A DNA stretch of 64,000 bases. It comes from Amycolatopsis decaplanina DSM 44594. Its GTDB lineage: Bacteria; Actinomycetota; Actinomycetes; Mycobacteriales; Pseudonocardiaceae. Under the pieces are notes generated by a model. That model was not told the DNA's origin. It worked only from the letters and a program-made list of their open reading frames with translations, and searched no databases. Shown in pieces: positions 25,672-35,480 of the stretch; the stretch's first letter is position 1, and every line of letters begins with the position of its first letter. Position numbers and translations under genes: made by a program. Location: the NCBI RefSeq assembly GCF_000342005.1, contig NZ_AOHO01000071.1, positions 253,690 through 317,689 of the forward strand. Direction: 5' to 3'.

Positions 25672-27179
25672 CCCCCACGGTCACGGAACTCCTGCTCGCC
25701 AGGGCGGAGGACCACTCGACCGGGCTACTGTTCGAAGACCGGCGCTGGTCCTGGGCCGAACACGTCCGGGCCTGCGCCGGATACGCGGCCGCGCTCACCG
25801 GGATCCTGCGTCCCGGCGGGCATTTCGGGCTGCTCGCGGACAACGTCCCCGAGTTCTCGTTCCTGCTCGGCGGCGCGGCGCTCTCGGGGCACGTGCTGGT
25901 CGGCCTGAACCCGGCGCGCCGGGGCGCGGCGCTGGCCCGCGACGTCGCGCTGGCCGACTGCGAGCTGGTGTTCGCCGAGGAGAAGTACCTTTCGCTGCTG
26001 TCCGAGGCCGCTGTGCCAGTGCTGCCGCTGGGCGATCTCGAACCGGCGCGGGAGGCCGTCGTCCCCGCGGCCGCGAAGCCCGAGGACCTGCTCATGCTGA
26101 TCTTCACCTCCGGCACCAGCGGCGCCCCGAAGGCCGTCCGGTGCACGCACGGCAAGATCGCCTATCCCGGCGAGATGCTGGCCACCAGGTTCGGTCTGTC
26201 CACACAGGACAACGTGTACATGTCGATGCCGATGTTCCACTCCAACGCCATCATGGCGGGCTGGTCGGTCGGACTCGCCGCGGGCGCTGGGATCGCGCTG
26301 CGGCGGCGGTTCTCCGCCTCCGGTTTCCTCCCGGACGTCCGGAAGTTCGGGGCGACCTATGCCAACTACGTCGGCAAACCGCTGTCCTATGTGCTCACCA
26401 CTCCCGCGCAGGACGACGACGCCGACAACCCGTTGAAACTGGTCTACGGCAACGAAGGCGCGGAGGCCGACCTCGCCGCTTTCGGCGCGCGATTCGGCTG
26501 CCACGTGGTCGACGCGTTCGGTTCGACCGAGGGCGGCGTGAATTTCGGAAGGGACGCCACCACTCCGGCCGGTTCGCTCGGCCGCCTGCTCGACGGTGTC
26601 GCCGTCCTCGACCCGGAAACCGGGAAACCCTGTCCCCCGGCGGAATTCGACGCGGGCGGGAAACTGCTCAACGCCGCCGAGGCGGTCGGCGAACTGGTCA
26701 ACACCGGCGGTCCCGGCTTCTTCGCCGGCTACTACGGCGATCCGGCGGCCGAGGCCGAGCGGATGCGCGACGGGATGTACCACACCGGCGACCTGGCCTA
26801 CCTCGACTCGGACGGCTACTGCTACTTCGCGGGACGGCTCGGTGACTGGCTGCGTGTCGACGGCGAGAACCTCGGCACCGCCCCGATCGAACGCGCGCTC
26901 CTGCGGCATCCCGCCGTCAGCGAGGTCGCCGTGTACGGCGTTCCGGATCCGCGGGTGGGCGACCAGGTGATGGCCGCGCTGGTCTGCGGGTCGCCGATCG
27001 ACGCGGACGAGTTCGCCGCTTTCGTTGCCGCGCAAGGTGATCTCGGGCCGAAGCAGTGGCCTCGGTTCGTGCGGGTGATCGGCGAGCTGCCGCGGACCGC
27101 GACGCACAAGGTGCTCAAGCGGGAATTGGCGGCCGAGGGTTCCGCGGCGGCGCGGGAGATGCGCTACCCCCGGGACTGA
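25668..27179 (+). CDS. fadD17: Acyl-CoA synthetase FadD17-like
   Basis: A 503-residue adenylate-forming ligase: LIFTSGTSGAPKAVRCTHG (P-loop), FGSTEGG, DGMYHTGDLAYLDSDGY, RLGDWLRVDGENLGTAPIE, and a C-terminal THKVLKREL with the catalytic Lys. In M. tuberculosis FadD17 (Rv3506) activates steroid side-chain carboxylates to CoA esters and closes the fadE26-fadE27-fadD17 operon, exactly as here. ATG 25668 overlaps chsE5 by 4 bp. Confidence 0.85.
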   Translation: MTPTVTELLLARAEDHSTGLLFEDRRWSWAEHVRACAGYAAALTGILRPGGHFGLLADNVPEFSFLLGGAALSGHVLVGLNPARRGAALARDVALADCELVFAEEKYLSLLSEAAVPVLPLGDLEPAREAVVPAAAKPEDLLMLIFTSGTSGAPKAVRCTHGKIAYPGEMLATRFGLSTQDNVYMSMPMFHSNAIMAGWSVGLAAGAGIALRRRFSASGFLPDVRKFGATYANYVGKPLSYVLTTPAQDDDADNPLKLVYGNEGAEADLAAFGARFGCHVVDAFGSTEGGVNFGRDATTPAGSLGRLLDGVAVLDPETGKPCPPAEFDAGGKLLNAAEAVGELVNTGGPGFFAGYYGDPAAEAERMRDGMYHTGDLAYLDSDGYCYFAGRLGDWLRVDGENLGTAPIERALLRHPAVSEVAVYGVPDPRVGDQVMAALVCGSPIDADEFAAFVAAQGDLGPKQWPRFVRVIGELPRTATHKVLKRELAAEGSAAAREMRYPRD

Positions 27180-27245
27180 TCCCAGGGTCGGCACCGGTGA
27201 TCTTCCCGATGTCCCGGCACCGTTCCGCTGCCTACGTTCGGTGCC

Positions 27246-28454
27246 ATGAAACGAACCCCGCGCCGGATCGGCGTCCTCGCCACCGCTCTCGCCCTGCCCG
27301 CCGTCCTCCTCGCGCCGTCCGCGTCGGCGGCCCCCGTACGGTTGAGCCTTCCCGCGCCGACAGGCCCTTACGTGGTCGGCACCACTGATCTCCACCTGAT
27401 CGACCACTCCCGTCAGGACCCGTGGGTTCCCGGCCTCGCGCGGGAACTGATGGTCACCGTCCGGTATCCGGCACTGCCGAGCAACAAGCCGAAAGCGCCG
27501 TACATGGCGCCGGGTGTCGCGAAGGTGGTGGCCGAAGGCGACGCCGTCAAACTGGGCATGGCGGCGGATCAGCTCGACTACCGGTTCCCCACCCACTCCC
27601 GGATCGGCGCGCCCGCGATCGGCGGCAAGCGACCTGTCGTGCTGTATTCGCCCGGCGGCACCTTGTCGCGTTCGCATGGCACCACGCACCAGGAACAGCT
27701 CGCGAGCGAGGGTTACGTCGTCGTGGCCATCGACCACACCCACGAAGCGGAAGCGGTCGAGTTCCCCGGTGGCCGCGTCGCGAAGAAGGCCTTGCCGCCG
27801 TCGAGTATCGAAGTGTCGAAGAGGGTGATCGAGACCCGCGTCCAGGACACGCGCTTCGTCCTCGATTCACTCCGCCTGACCCAGGTCGGCATGTTCGGCC
27901 ACTCCGCCGGCGGGTTCACCGCGGGCGAGACTATGGTCACCGACCGGCGCATCGTCGCCGGGGCGGACCTCGACGGCAGCATGGCCCACTCGCAGTCGCA
28001 GCGGATCTTCGGCCGCGTCGCCGACGAGGGGCTGGACCGGCCGTTCCTGCTGATGAGCGCCGGCGACCACAGCGCCGCGTCGGACGCGTCCTGGCAAAAG
28101 TTCCTCCGCAATCAGCGCGGCTGGACCCGCGAGGTGCGGCTACCGGACGGCGAGCACTTCAGCTTCACCGACTACCAGACGCTGTTGCCGCAATTGGGCA
28201 ACGCCCCGGCCGCGTTCGTCGGCACCATCGATCCGGCGCGGAGCGTCGCCGAACAGCGAGCCCGGCTCTCGGCGTTCTTCGGCAAGACCCTGCGTCACGC
28301 GGCCCTGGGCACCACGGCGCGGCCGCTCTTCCGCACGCGATCCACGACCATCTCGATCCCGGCCGATATCGCCGCGTTCGCGGGCCACGACACCGAACTC
28401 GCGGCCCGCTCACCCCAGGAGTGGGATTCGACCGAGCTCAGGCAGGGGCGTTGA
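27246..28454 (+). CDS. Secreted PAF-acetylhydrolase-like alpha/beta hydrolase
   Basis: A 402-residue protein with a Sec signal (RRIGVLATALALPAVLLAPSASAAP). GMFGHSAGGFTAGET holds the nucleophile elbow (GxSxG), GADLDGSM follows with an acidic residue, and GEHFSFTDYQ supplies the His. This catalytic order matches the platelet-activating factor acetylhydrolase/plasma lipase family, including secreted actinobacterial lipases. Substrate could be short-chain esters or lipids. Its 3' end overlaps the convergent pat gene by 17 bp. Confidence 0.8.
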   Translation: MKRTPRRIGVLATALALPAVLLAPSASAAPVRLSLPAPTGPYVVGTTDLHLIDHSRQDPWVPGLARELMVTVRYPALPSNKPKAPYMAPGVAKVVAEGDAVKLGMAADQLDYRFPTHSRIGAPAIGGKRPVVLYSPGGTLSRSHGTTHQEQLASEGYVVVAIDHTHEAEAVEFPGGRVAKKALPPSSIEVSKRVIETRVQDTRFVLDSLRLTQVGMFGHSAGGFTAGETMVTDRRIVAGADLDGSMAHSQSQRIFGRVADEGLDRPFLLMSAGDHSAASDASWQKFLRNQRGWTREVRLPDGEHFSFTDYQTLLPQLGNAPAAFVGTIDPARSVAEQRARLSAFFGKTLRHAALGTTARPLFRTRSTTISIPADIAAFAGHDTELAARSPQEWDSTELRQGR

Positions 28455-31131
28455 TCGGCCGCAGCCGCCGCGGCCCGGTGTCGGGACGGGACGGCGGCGG
28501 GCCCAGCACGATCCGGGCGTTGGCGACGAAAGCGCCGTCCGGGGAGGCCAGGATCGGGTCGAGCGTCATCGAGCGGACCTCAGGATTGTCCTCGGCCAGC
28601 GCCGCGACGCGTAGCACGATGTCCTGGAGCGCGGCCAGATCCGCCGGTTCGTCACCGCGATACCCGGTGAGCAGCGGCGACGTCCGCGGTTCGCGCAGCA
28701 GCGTGGCGGCGTCGACGTCGGTGAGCGGGACCGCGCGGTAGGCCCGGTCCCCCAGCAGCGTGCTGACCAATCCGGAGAGACCGAACGACACGAGCGTGCC
28801 GAACGACGGGTCGTCCTGCAGCCCGATCACGCACGAGATGCCCTTCGGCGCCATCCGCTGGACGTAGACCTCGTCGTCACCGGAGATCTCCCGCAGATCG
28901 AGGTACGCCCGGCGCACTCCGTCCACAGAGGACAGATCGAGCCGCACCCCGGCGAGGTCCGGCCTGCCGCGCAGCCGTTCGTCGACGGCCTTGAGGGTGA
29001 CCGGGAATCCCAGGTCCTCGGCCGCTTTCACCGCTTCGTCCGCGGACGTCACGACCCGGAACGGGACGACGTCGATGCCGTAGCAGCCCAGGAGCCGGAC
29101 CACGTCGTCGTCGGAGAGCAACGTCGTCTTGCCGTCCTCCGCCGCCAGCAGTTCGCCGACGATCACCTGCGCCTGCTCGGCGTGCAGTCCGGCGGGACGC
29201 ACCAGGTTGCCCTGTGGCCGCTGCCGCCAGGCGGCGTAGCGCACGACTCGCGCGAGCGCGTTCACCGCGCGTTCGGGGCTGGGGTACGACGGGACCGAAC
29301 CCCGCGTCGGGACGCCGTCCTCGGACAACACGGCCAGTTCGTCCGGCACCCCCTCGACGGCGAGGAAGGTCGACACGATCGGCTTGTTCTTGTCCATCTC
29401 GACGACGGCCTCCCGCAGCGCGCGGGCGTAGGCGGCGCCCGGGATCGCGAGCGGCGGCACGAAGACCACGACGAGCGCGTCGGTCTCCGGCGAGTTGAGT
29501 GCTTCGCGCACGGCGGCGGCGAATTCCTCCGGGCTCGCCTGCGGCCCGACGTCGACCGGGTCGGCGGTCAGGCGGAGGCCGTGCGCCCGCGCGGTGTCGG
29601 CGGCGAGCAACCCGATGGCACTGGAGTTGCCCACGATGGCGATCCGCGGCCCGGCAGGCAGCGGCTGATGGGCGAAGACCAGCGCGGTGTCGAAGAGTTG
29701 CGCGAGCGTGTCGACGCGGACGACGCCCGCTTGTTCGAACAGGGCCTGGACACTGGACTCGTCGACCTCCGCCGACGTCGCGGCGAGCTGCGGGCGGACG
29801 GCGTGCCTGCCGGATTTCACCGCCACCACCGGCTTCGTCCGCGCCAGCCGCCGCGCGAGGCGCGCGAACTTGCGCGGGTTGCCGAACGATTCCAGGTACA
29901 GCAGGACGAGGTCGGTCGCCGGATCGGTCTCCCAGTACTGGAGCAGATCGTTGCCGGAGACGTCGGCCCGGTTCCCCGCCGAGACGAACGTCGAAAGCCC
30001 GAGACCGCGCGCCTCGGCGTCGGCGAGGATCGCGGTTCCCAGCGCGCCGGACTGGCAGAAGAACCCGGTGCGGCCGCGTGCGGGGAGACGGGGCGCGAGG
30101 GTGGCGTTGAGCCGGACCGAGGCGTCGGTGTTGAGCACGCCCAGCGCGTTCGGGCCGACGACCCGCATCCCGTGCGCCCTGGCCTCCCCGACCAGCCTCA
30201 GTTCGGCGTGCAGCCCGTGCGGTCCGGCCTCGGCGAACCCGGCCGAGACGATCAGGAGGGTCTTGACCCCTTTGGCCAGCGCACCGTCCAAAACGGACTC
30301 GACGGCCTCGGCGGGCACGGCGACCAGCGCGAGGTCGACGGCGTCGGGAATGTCCACGACGGACGGATAGGCACGGACACCGCGGACGGACTTGTGCTCC
30401 GGGTTGACCGGGTAGACCGTGCCGGCGAAGTCGGCGCTGAGCAGGTTGGTGAGAGCGACGTAGCCGATCTTCGTCGGATCGGTGGACGCGCCGATCACCG
30501 CGACCGACTTCGGGTGCAGCAGGTTGTGCACGCTGCGCGCCTCGGCGGCCTGTTCCCGGGAACGGGCGACCGCGAGCGACTCCTCGGTCGGGTCGATGTC
30601 GAACTCCAGGTGCAGCACGCCTTCCTCGATCTCGCGGCTGACCTGGTAGCCCGCGTCACGGAACACGCGGACCATCGCGGCGTTCTCGGCGAGTACTTCG
30701 GCGACGAAGCGGCGCAGCCCGGATTCCGACGCGGCGGCGGCAAGGTGCTCCAGCAGGATCGACCCGAGTCCCCGGCCTTGGTGTGCGTCGTCGACGACGA
30801 ACGCGACCTCGGCCGACGGTCCGTGTTCGAGCCGTTCGTACCGGCCGACCGCGACGATGTCGTCGCCCAGCAACGCGACGAAGGCGACCCTGTCGTGGTG
30901 GTCGACGACCGAGAACCGTTCGAGGTCCCGCTGCGGGATCCGCGGATAGGCGCCGAAGTACCGGAAGTACCGGGTGCGTTCGGACAACCGGCCGTGGAAG
31001 GCGACGAGCCCGTCGGCGTCGCTCGGGATCACCGGGCGCAGATGCACCGTGCCGCCGTCGGAGAGCAGGACGTCGGCCTCCCACTCACGCGGGTAGTCGT
31101 AGGGGTCGCGCTTGATGTCCTCACTGGCCAT
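28438..31131 (-). CDS. pat: Pat-type protein lysine acetyltransferase (GNAT plus NDP-forming acyl-CoA synthetase-like)
   Basis: An 897-residue fusion. Residues about 20-180 are a GNAT domain with the acetyl-CoA loop HQGRGLGSIL. From about 205 (HPKSVAVIGAS) come a CoA-binding domain, two succinyl-CoA-ligase-like domains and a C-terminal ATP-grasp domain. True ADP-forming acetyl-CoA synthetases carry a phosphorylated His in an ASHTGA-like motif; here the equivalent stretch reads AATSAEVDES, so the synthetase part is probably regulatory, as in Pat acetyltransferases that inactivate acyl-CoA synthetases. It starts one base after acuC. Confidence 0.75.
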   Translation of the reverse strand: MASEDIKRDPYDYPREWEADVLLSDGGTVHLRPVIPSDADGLVAFHGRLSERTRYFRYFGAYPRIPQRDLERFSVVDHHDRVAFVALLGDDIVAVGRYERLEHGPSAEVAFVVDDAHQGRGLGSILLEHLAAAASESGLRRFVAEVLAENAAMVRVFRDAGYQVSREIEEGVLHLEFDIDPTEESLAVARSREQAAEARSVHNLLHPKSVAVIGASTDPTKIGYVALTNLLSADFAGTVYPVNPEHKSVRGVRAYPSVVDIPDAVDLALVAVPAEAVESVLDGALAKGVKTLLIVSAGFAEAGPHGLHAELRLVGEARAHGMRVVGPNALGVLNTDASVRLNATLAPRLPARGRTGFFCQSGALGTAILADAEARGLGLSTFVSAGNRADVSGNDLLQYWETDPATDLVLLYLESFGNPRKFARLARRLARTKPVVAVKSGRHAVRPQLAATSAEVDESSVQALFEQAGVVRVDTLAQLFDTALVFAHQPLPAGPRIAIVGNSSAIGLLAADTARAHGLRLTADPVDVGPQASPEEFAAAVREALNSPETDALVVVFVPPLAIPGAAYARALREAVVEMDKNKPIVSTFLAVEGVPDELAVLSEDGVPTRGSVPSYPSPERAVNALARVVRYAAWRQRPQGNLVRPAGLHAEQAQVIVGELLAAEDGKTTLLSDDDVVRLLGCYGIDVVPFRVVTSADEAVKAAEDLGFPVTLKAVDERLRGRPDLAGVRLDLSSVDGVRRAYLDLREISGDDEVYVQRMAPKGISCVIGLQDDPSFGTLVSFGLSGLVSTLLGDRAYRAVPLTDVDAATLLREPRTSPLLTGYRGDEPADLAALQDIVLRVAALAEDNPEVRSMTLDPILASPDGAFVANARIVLGPPPSRPDTGPRRLRPINAPA

Positions 31132-31132
31132 G

Positions 31133-32305
31133 TCAGTCCCTCGGATCGTCCGGATCGAGGCCGTGCAGCGGGAAGATCGCGCGGCGGGTGTCGCGGATGG
31201 CGATGTCGACCGGTTCGTCCTCTCCGTCTCCCCACGGGACGAACACGGTCTCGCGGCCGTCGGACATGCCGGCCGGGATCTCGGCTTTCGGCGCCGCCCT
31301 GGAGATCGACGCGACCCAGTTCGGCGGCAGCGCCGTCGCCGGGTCGACGTCGCGGTCGAGCACGGTGGCGAGCAGATGGGTCCAGGACCGCGGCACCACC
31401 CGGATCAGCTGGTAGCCACCGCCGCCCACGGCAAGCCAGCGGCCGCCGGCGTGCGCCTCGGCCAGTTCACGCAGCCGCCGGTAGATGGCGCGATGGCCGT
31501 CCACCGAGAGCGAGAGGTCCGCCAGCGGGTCTTCCTCGTGCGAGTCGACGCCGCATTGGGTGACGAGGATCTGCGGCCGGAACTGTTCCAGCAGCGACGG
31601 CACCACCGCCTCGAACGCCCGCAGCCAGCCGCCGTCGCGGGTGCCGGGCGGTAGCGGCAGGTTGACCGCGGTGCCCTCGGCCCCGCCCTTGCCGATCTCC
31701 GCCGAGTAGCCCGTGCCCGGCCACAGCGTGAACGGGTGCTGGTGCAGGGACACGGTCAGCACCCGGGGGTCGTCGTAGAACGCCGTCTGCACACCGTCGC
31801 CGTGGTGGACGTCGGTGTCGACGTAGGCGACGCGGTCGAAACCGTGGTCCAGCAACCACGAGATCGCCACCGAACAATCGTTGTAGACGCAGAAACCCGA
31901 CGCCTTGCCCGGCATCGCGTGGTGCAGCCCGCCCGCGATGTTCACCGCCCGGGTCGCCTCGCCCTCGGCGATCTTCCGCGCGGCCAGCAGCGTCGAGCCG
32001 ACGACCAGTGCGGAGGCCTCGTGCATCCCGGTGAACACCGGGTTGTCCTCGGTGCCGAGGCCGTGCGCGAAATCGGCACCGGTCATCGGCGCCTGCCGGA
32101 CGGCCTCGATGTACTCGCCGAGGTGCACGCGGCGCAGCTCGTCTTCGGCCGCCCGGCCGGGGACGAGCAGTTCGACCCCGTCGAGCACGCCGAGTTCGGT
32201 GGCGAGCCGGATGGTCAGTTCGAGGCGCACCGGGTTGAACGGATGCTCGCCGCCGAGGTCGTAACCCAGCAGCGAGGAGTCCCATACGACGGCCGGTGCT
32301 CGCAT
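31133..32305 (-). CDS. acuC: AcuC-type class I (Zn) deacetylase
   Basis: A 390-residue histone-deacetylase-fold enzyme: AGGLHHAMPGKASGFCVYND, YVDTDVHHGDGVQ (zinc Asp/His ligands), YSAEIGKGGAEG, TQCGVDSHEEDPL and GGGGYQ. AcuC deacetylates lysine on acetyl-CoA synthetase, reversing the Pat reaction. The next gene, one base downstream, encodes the acetyltransferase, making an on/off pair in one transcript. ATG 32305 is chosen; the longer frame adds an unlikely N-terminal stretch. Confidence 0.85.
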   Translation of the reverse strand: MRAPAVVWDSSLLGYDLGGEHPFNPVRLELTIRLATELGVLDGVELLVPGRAAEDELRRVHLGEYIEAVRQAPMTGADFAHGLGTEDNPVFTGMHEASALVVGSTLLAARKIAEGEATRAVNIAGGLHHAMPGKASGFCVYNDCSVAISWLLDHGFDRVAYVDTDVHHGDGVQTAFYDDPRVLTVSLHQHPFTLWPGTGYSAEIGKGGAEGTAVNLPLPPGTRDGGWLRAFEAVVPSLLEQFRPQILVTQCGVDSHEEDPLADLSLSVDGHRAIYRRLRELAEAHAGGRWLAVGGGGYQLIRVVPRSWTHLLATVLDRDVDPATALPPNWVASISRAAPKAEIPAGMSDGRETVFVPWGDGEDEPVDIAIRDTRRAIFPLHGLDPDDPRD

Positions 32306-32361
32306 AGTGCGAACTCTAGTGCCCGGAAGCGGCTCGTGCGGCGTTCCGGACCGCCCGCGGG

Positions 32362-33210
32362 TCAACCCGGCAGATCCCCCGTGGCCACCGGGCGCTCCGG
32401 ATCACGGGACCAGTGCGACCACGAACCCGCGTACAGCGCCGCGGGCGCGGGGTGACCGGCGACCTCGAGCGCGAGCACGACGGACGAGGCGGTGACGCCC
32501 GATCCACAGTAGACACCGACCGGGGTCTCCGGGGTCACGCCGAGCCCTTCGAAGCGTTCGGCCAGTTCCGAGGCGTCGCGCCAACGACCGTCCTCCCCGA
32601 GGTGCCCGGAGAAGGGCGCGTTGACCGCGCCGGGGATGTGCCCGGCGCGCGGGTCGATCGGCTCGGTCTCCCCCGCGTACCTCGGCCTCGCCCGGGCGTC
32701 GAAGAGCAGCCCGTCCCTGGCGAGCTCGGCGGCCTCGGCCGCGTCCAGCACCGGCATGCCGCCGGGCTTCACGACGATGTCGCCCTCCGCGGGCGAAGGG
32801 ACCTCGTCGGTGAGCGGGCGCTCTTCCTCGGCCCAGGCGGCGAACCCGCCGTCCAGCACGGCGACCTCGGCGTGCCCGGCCCAGCGCAGCAGCCACCACG
32901 CCCTGGCGGCGACCGACCCGTCCGAGTCGTCGTAGACCACGACCGGGTGACCGGCGCGGACCCCGGCCGCCCGCAGGTGCCGCTGCAGTGTTTCCGGTTC
33001 GGGCAGCGGATGGCGGCCCCCGTCACCCGGCTCCCCGGCGAGCGCCGTGTCGAGGTCGACGTACACCGCGCCCGGGAGATGTGCCTCACGGTAGGAGTCG
33101 GCGCCGGGCGGGCCGGCGAGGCGCCAGCGGACGTCGAGGACTACGGAGCGTGCCGATTCCGGCCCGGAGAGCCGCGCGGCGAGTTCGCTGGTGGTGATCA
33201 TGGGGCGCAT
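32362..33210 (-). CDS. Thiosulfate/3-mercaptopyruvate-type sulfurtransferase (two rhodanese domains)
   Basis: A 282-residue tandem rhodanese protein. The N-terminal domain carries VVLDVRW and VVVYDDSDGSVAARAWWLLRWAG (no active Cys), and the C-terminal domain carries FDARARPRYAGE and the active loop VYCGSGVTAS with catalytic Cys near residue 243. The loop CGSGVT is typical of mercaptopyruvate sulfurtransferases and SseA-type enzymes. It transfers sulfane sulfur to cyanide or thiols. ATG 33210 or 33201 are both possible; it is divergent from ideR. Confidence 0.85.
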   Translation of the reverse strand: MRPMITTSELAARLSGPESARSVVLDVRWRLAGPPGADSYREAHLPGAVYVDLDTALAGEPGDGGRHPLPEPETLQRHLRAAGVRAGHPVVVYDDSDGSVAARAWWLLRWAGHAEVAVLDGGFAAWAEEERPLTDEVPSPAEGDIVVKPGGMPVLDAAEAAELARDGLLFDARARPRYAGETEPIDPRAGHIPGAVNAPFSGHLGEDGRWRDASELAERFEGLGVTPETPVGVYCGSGVTASSVVLALEVAGHPAPAALYAGSWSHWSRDPERPVATGDLPG

Positions 33211-33345
33211 GCGCCCATCTTTCCGTGCCTCACGGCTCCATGCCCAGCTTGGGGGACTTTTCCCGCCTCGGCGCTTGTTCTCCCCACGCCTGCGTCGCTG
33301 TCAGTGCCAGCGACTACGATGAGCAACGCGGACGAAGGGGACAGC

Positions 33346-34034
33346 GTGAACGATCTCATCGACACCACAGAGATGTACTTGCGTACCATCTACGAGCTCG
33401 AAGAAGAAGGGGTCGTCCCGCTGCGGGCCCGGATCGCGGAGCGGCTGCAGCAGAGCGGCCCGACAGTGAGCCAGACCGTCGCCAGGATGGAACGCGACGG
33501 GCTGGTCGTGGTCGCGGACGACAGGCATCTGCAGCTGACCGAACACGGTCGCGAACTCGCCATCGCGGTCATGCGCAAGCACCGGCTGGCCGAGCGCCTC
33601 CTGGTCGATGTCATCGGCCTGGAGTGGGAGCACGTTCACAACGAAGCCTGCCGCTGGGAACACGTGATGAGCGAGGCCGTCGAGCGCAAGCTGGTCAAAC
33701 TGCTCGACCACCCCACCACGTCCCCCTACGGCAACCCGATCCCGGGGCTGGACAAGCTCGGCGACGGCGATCCCGCCCCGCCGGCCGAAGCCGACCTCGT
33801 GCGTCTCGACGAGTTCGCCCGCATGGGTGGCGGCGAGGTCGAGATCCGCCGTATCGCCGAGCACGTGCAGCTGGACGAGACGCTGATGACGGAGCTCAAG
33901 TCGGTCGGCATCGTGCCCGGCAGCCGGGTCAAGGTCGGCAAGACGGCACCCGGCGGGACCATCGAGGTCACCGGCGGGAGCAGCACCGCCCAGGTACCCG
34001 TGTCGGCGCTGCACGCCGTGCTGGCGCAGGCCAG

Positions 34035-34038
<4 letters not shown>
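33346..34038 (+). CDS. ideR: Iron-dependent repressor IdeR/DtxR
   Basis: A 230-residue DtxR-family regulator. With GTG 33346 as start, the metal ligands fall at the classical DtxR positions: site 2 Met10, Cys102, Glu105, His106; site 1 His79, Glu83, His98. The N-terminal helix-turn-helix (RIAERLQQSGPTVSQTVARMERDGL) is almost identical to mycobacterial IdeR. The C-terminal 70 residues form the SH3-like domain. AAGGGGAC precedes the GTG; an ATG nine codons upstream (33319) is less likely. It overlaps galK by 4 bp. Confidence 0.9.
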
Positions 34039-35216
<1,178 letters not shown>

Positions 35217-35266
35217 CCCGGGGTAAGACCGAGGTGTCCTGAGGTCGGACCCGTGCCGCCTAGGCG

Positions 35267-35406
35267 TGATTCGTGTGTCCGGGGGCGGAACACGCGTGCT
35301 TGGAGACCGAACATGCGTGTTCGGAAGGCGAACACACCGGGGCCGGATTCCGCACCGCGTGTTCCAGCCCGGCACACGCGTCTTCCGTCCTGACGCCCGC
35401 GTCCGC
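35267..35406. repeat. Seven-unit, 21-bp-phased array of a GAACACGCGTGTTC-like palindrome
   Basis: Fourteen-base sites begin at 35267, 35288, 35309, 35330, 35351, 35372 and 35393, that is at exactly 21-bp steps. Their matches to the palindrome GAACACGCGTGTTC are 8, 12, 13, 9, 9, 12 and 7 of 14. The seven-base linkers vary. The array fills the galK-galE gap. Twenty-one bp is two helical turns, so all sites face the same side of the DNA, which suits cooperative protein binding. It is not a CRISPR. Confidence 0.75.
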
Positions 35407-35480
35407 ACCCCGGGACACAGCGGGCGCCCGGGGGCGAGGACACTGGGCCGCGACCGCATCCGCAGCAGAAAGGCGCGAAC

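Noticed and set aside
25725..27743. A 672-codon open frame on the minus strand
   Set aside because: Antisense to fadD17 and part of the next gene; composition is Arg/Gly-biased and without family motifs.
29182..31563. A 793-codon open frame on the plus strand
   Set aside because: Antisense shadow of pat, running into acuC; no domain signature.
35288..35385. Reading the galE-upstream sites as LexA boxes
   Set aside because: The half-sites are separated by 6 bases (GAAC-N6-GTTC), whereas the SOS consensus and the box at 61598 have 4.
35267..35406. Possible CRISPR array
   Set aside because: Units are 21 bp in total with variable sequence and no conserved repeat plus unique spacer structure; no cas genes nearby.
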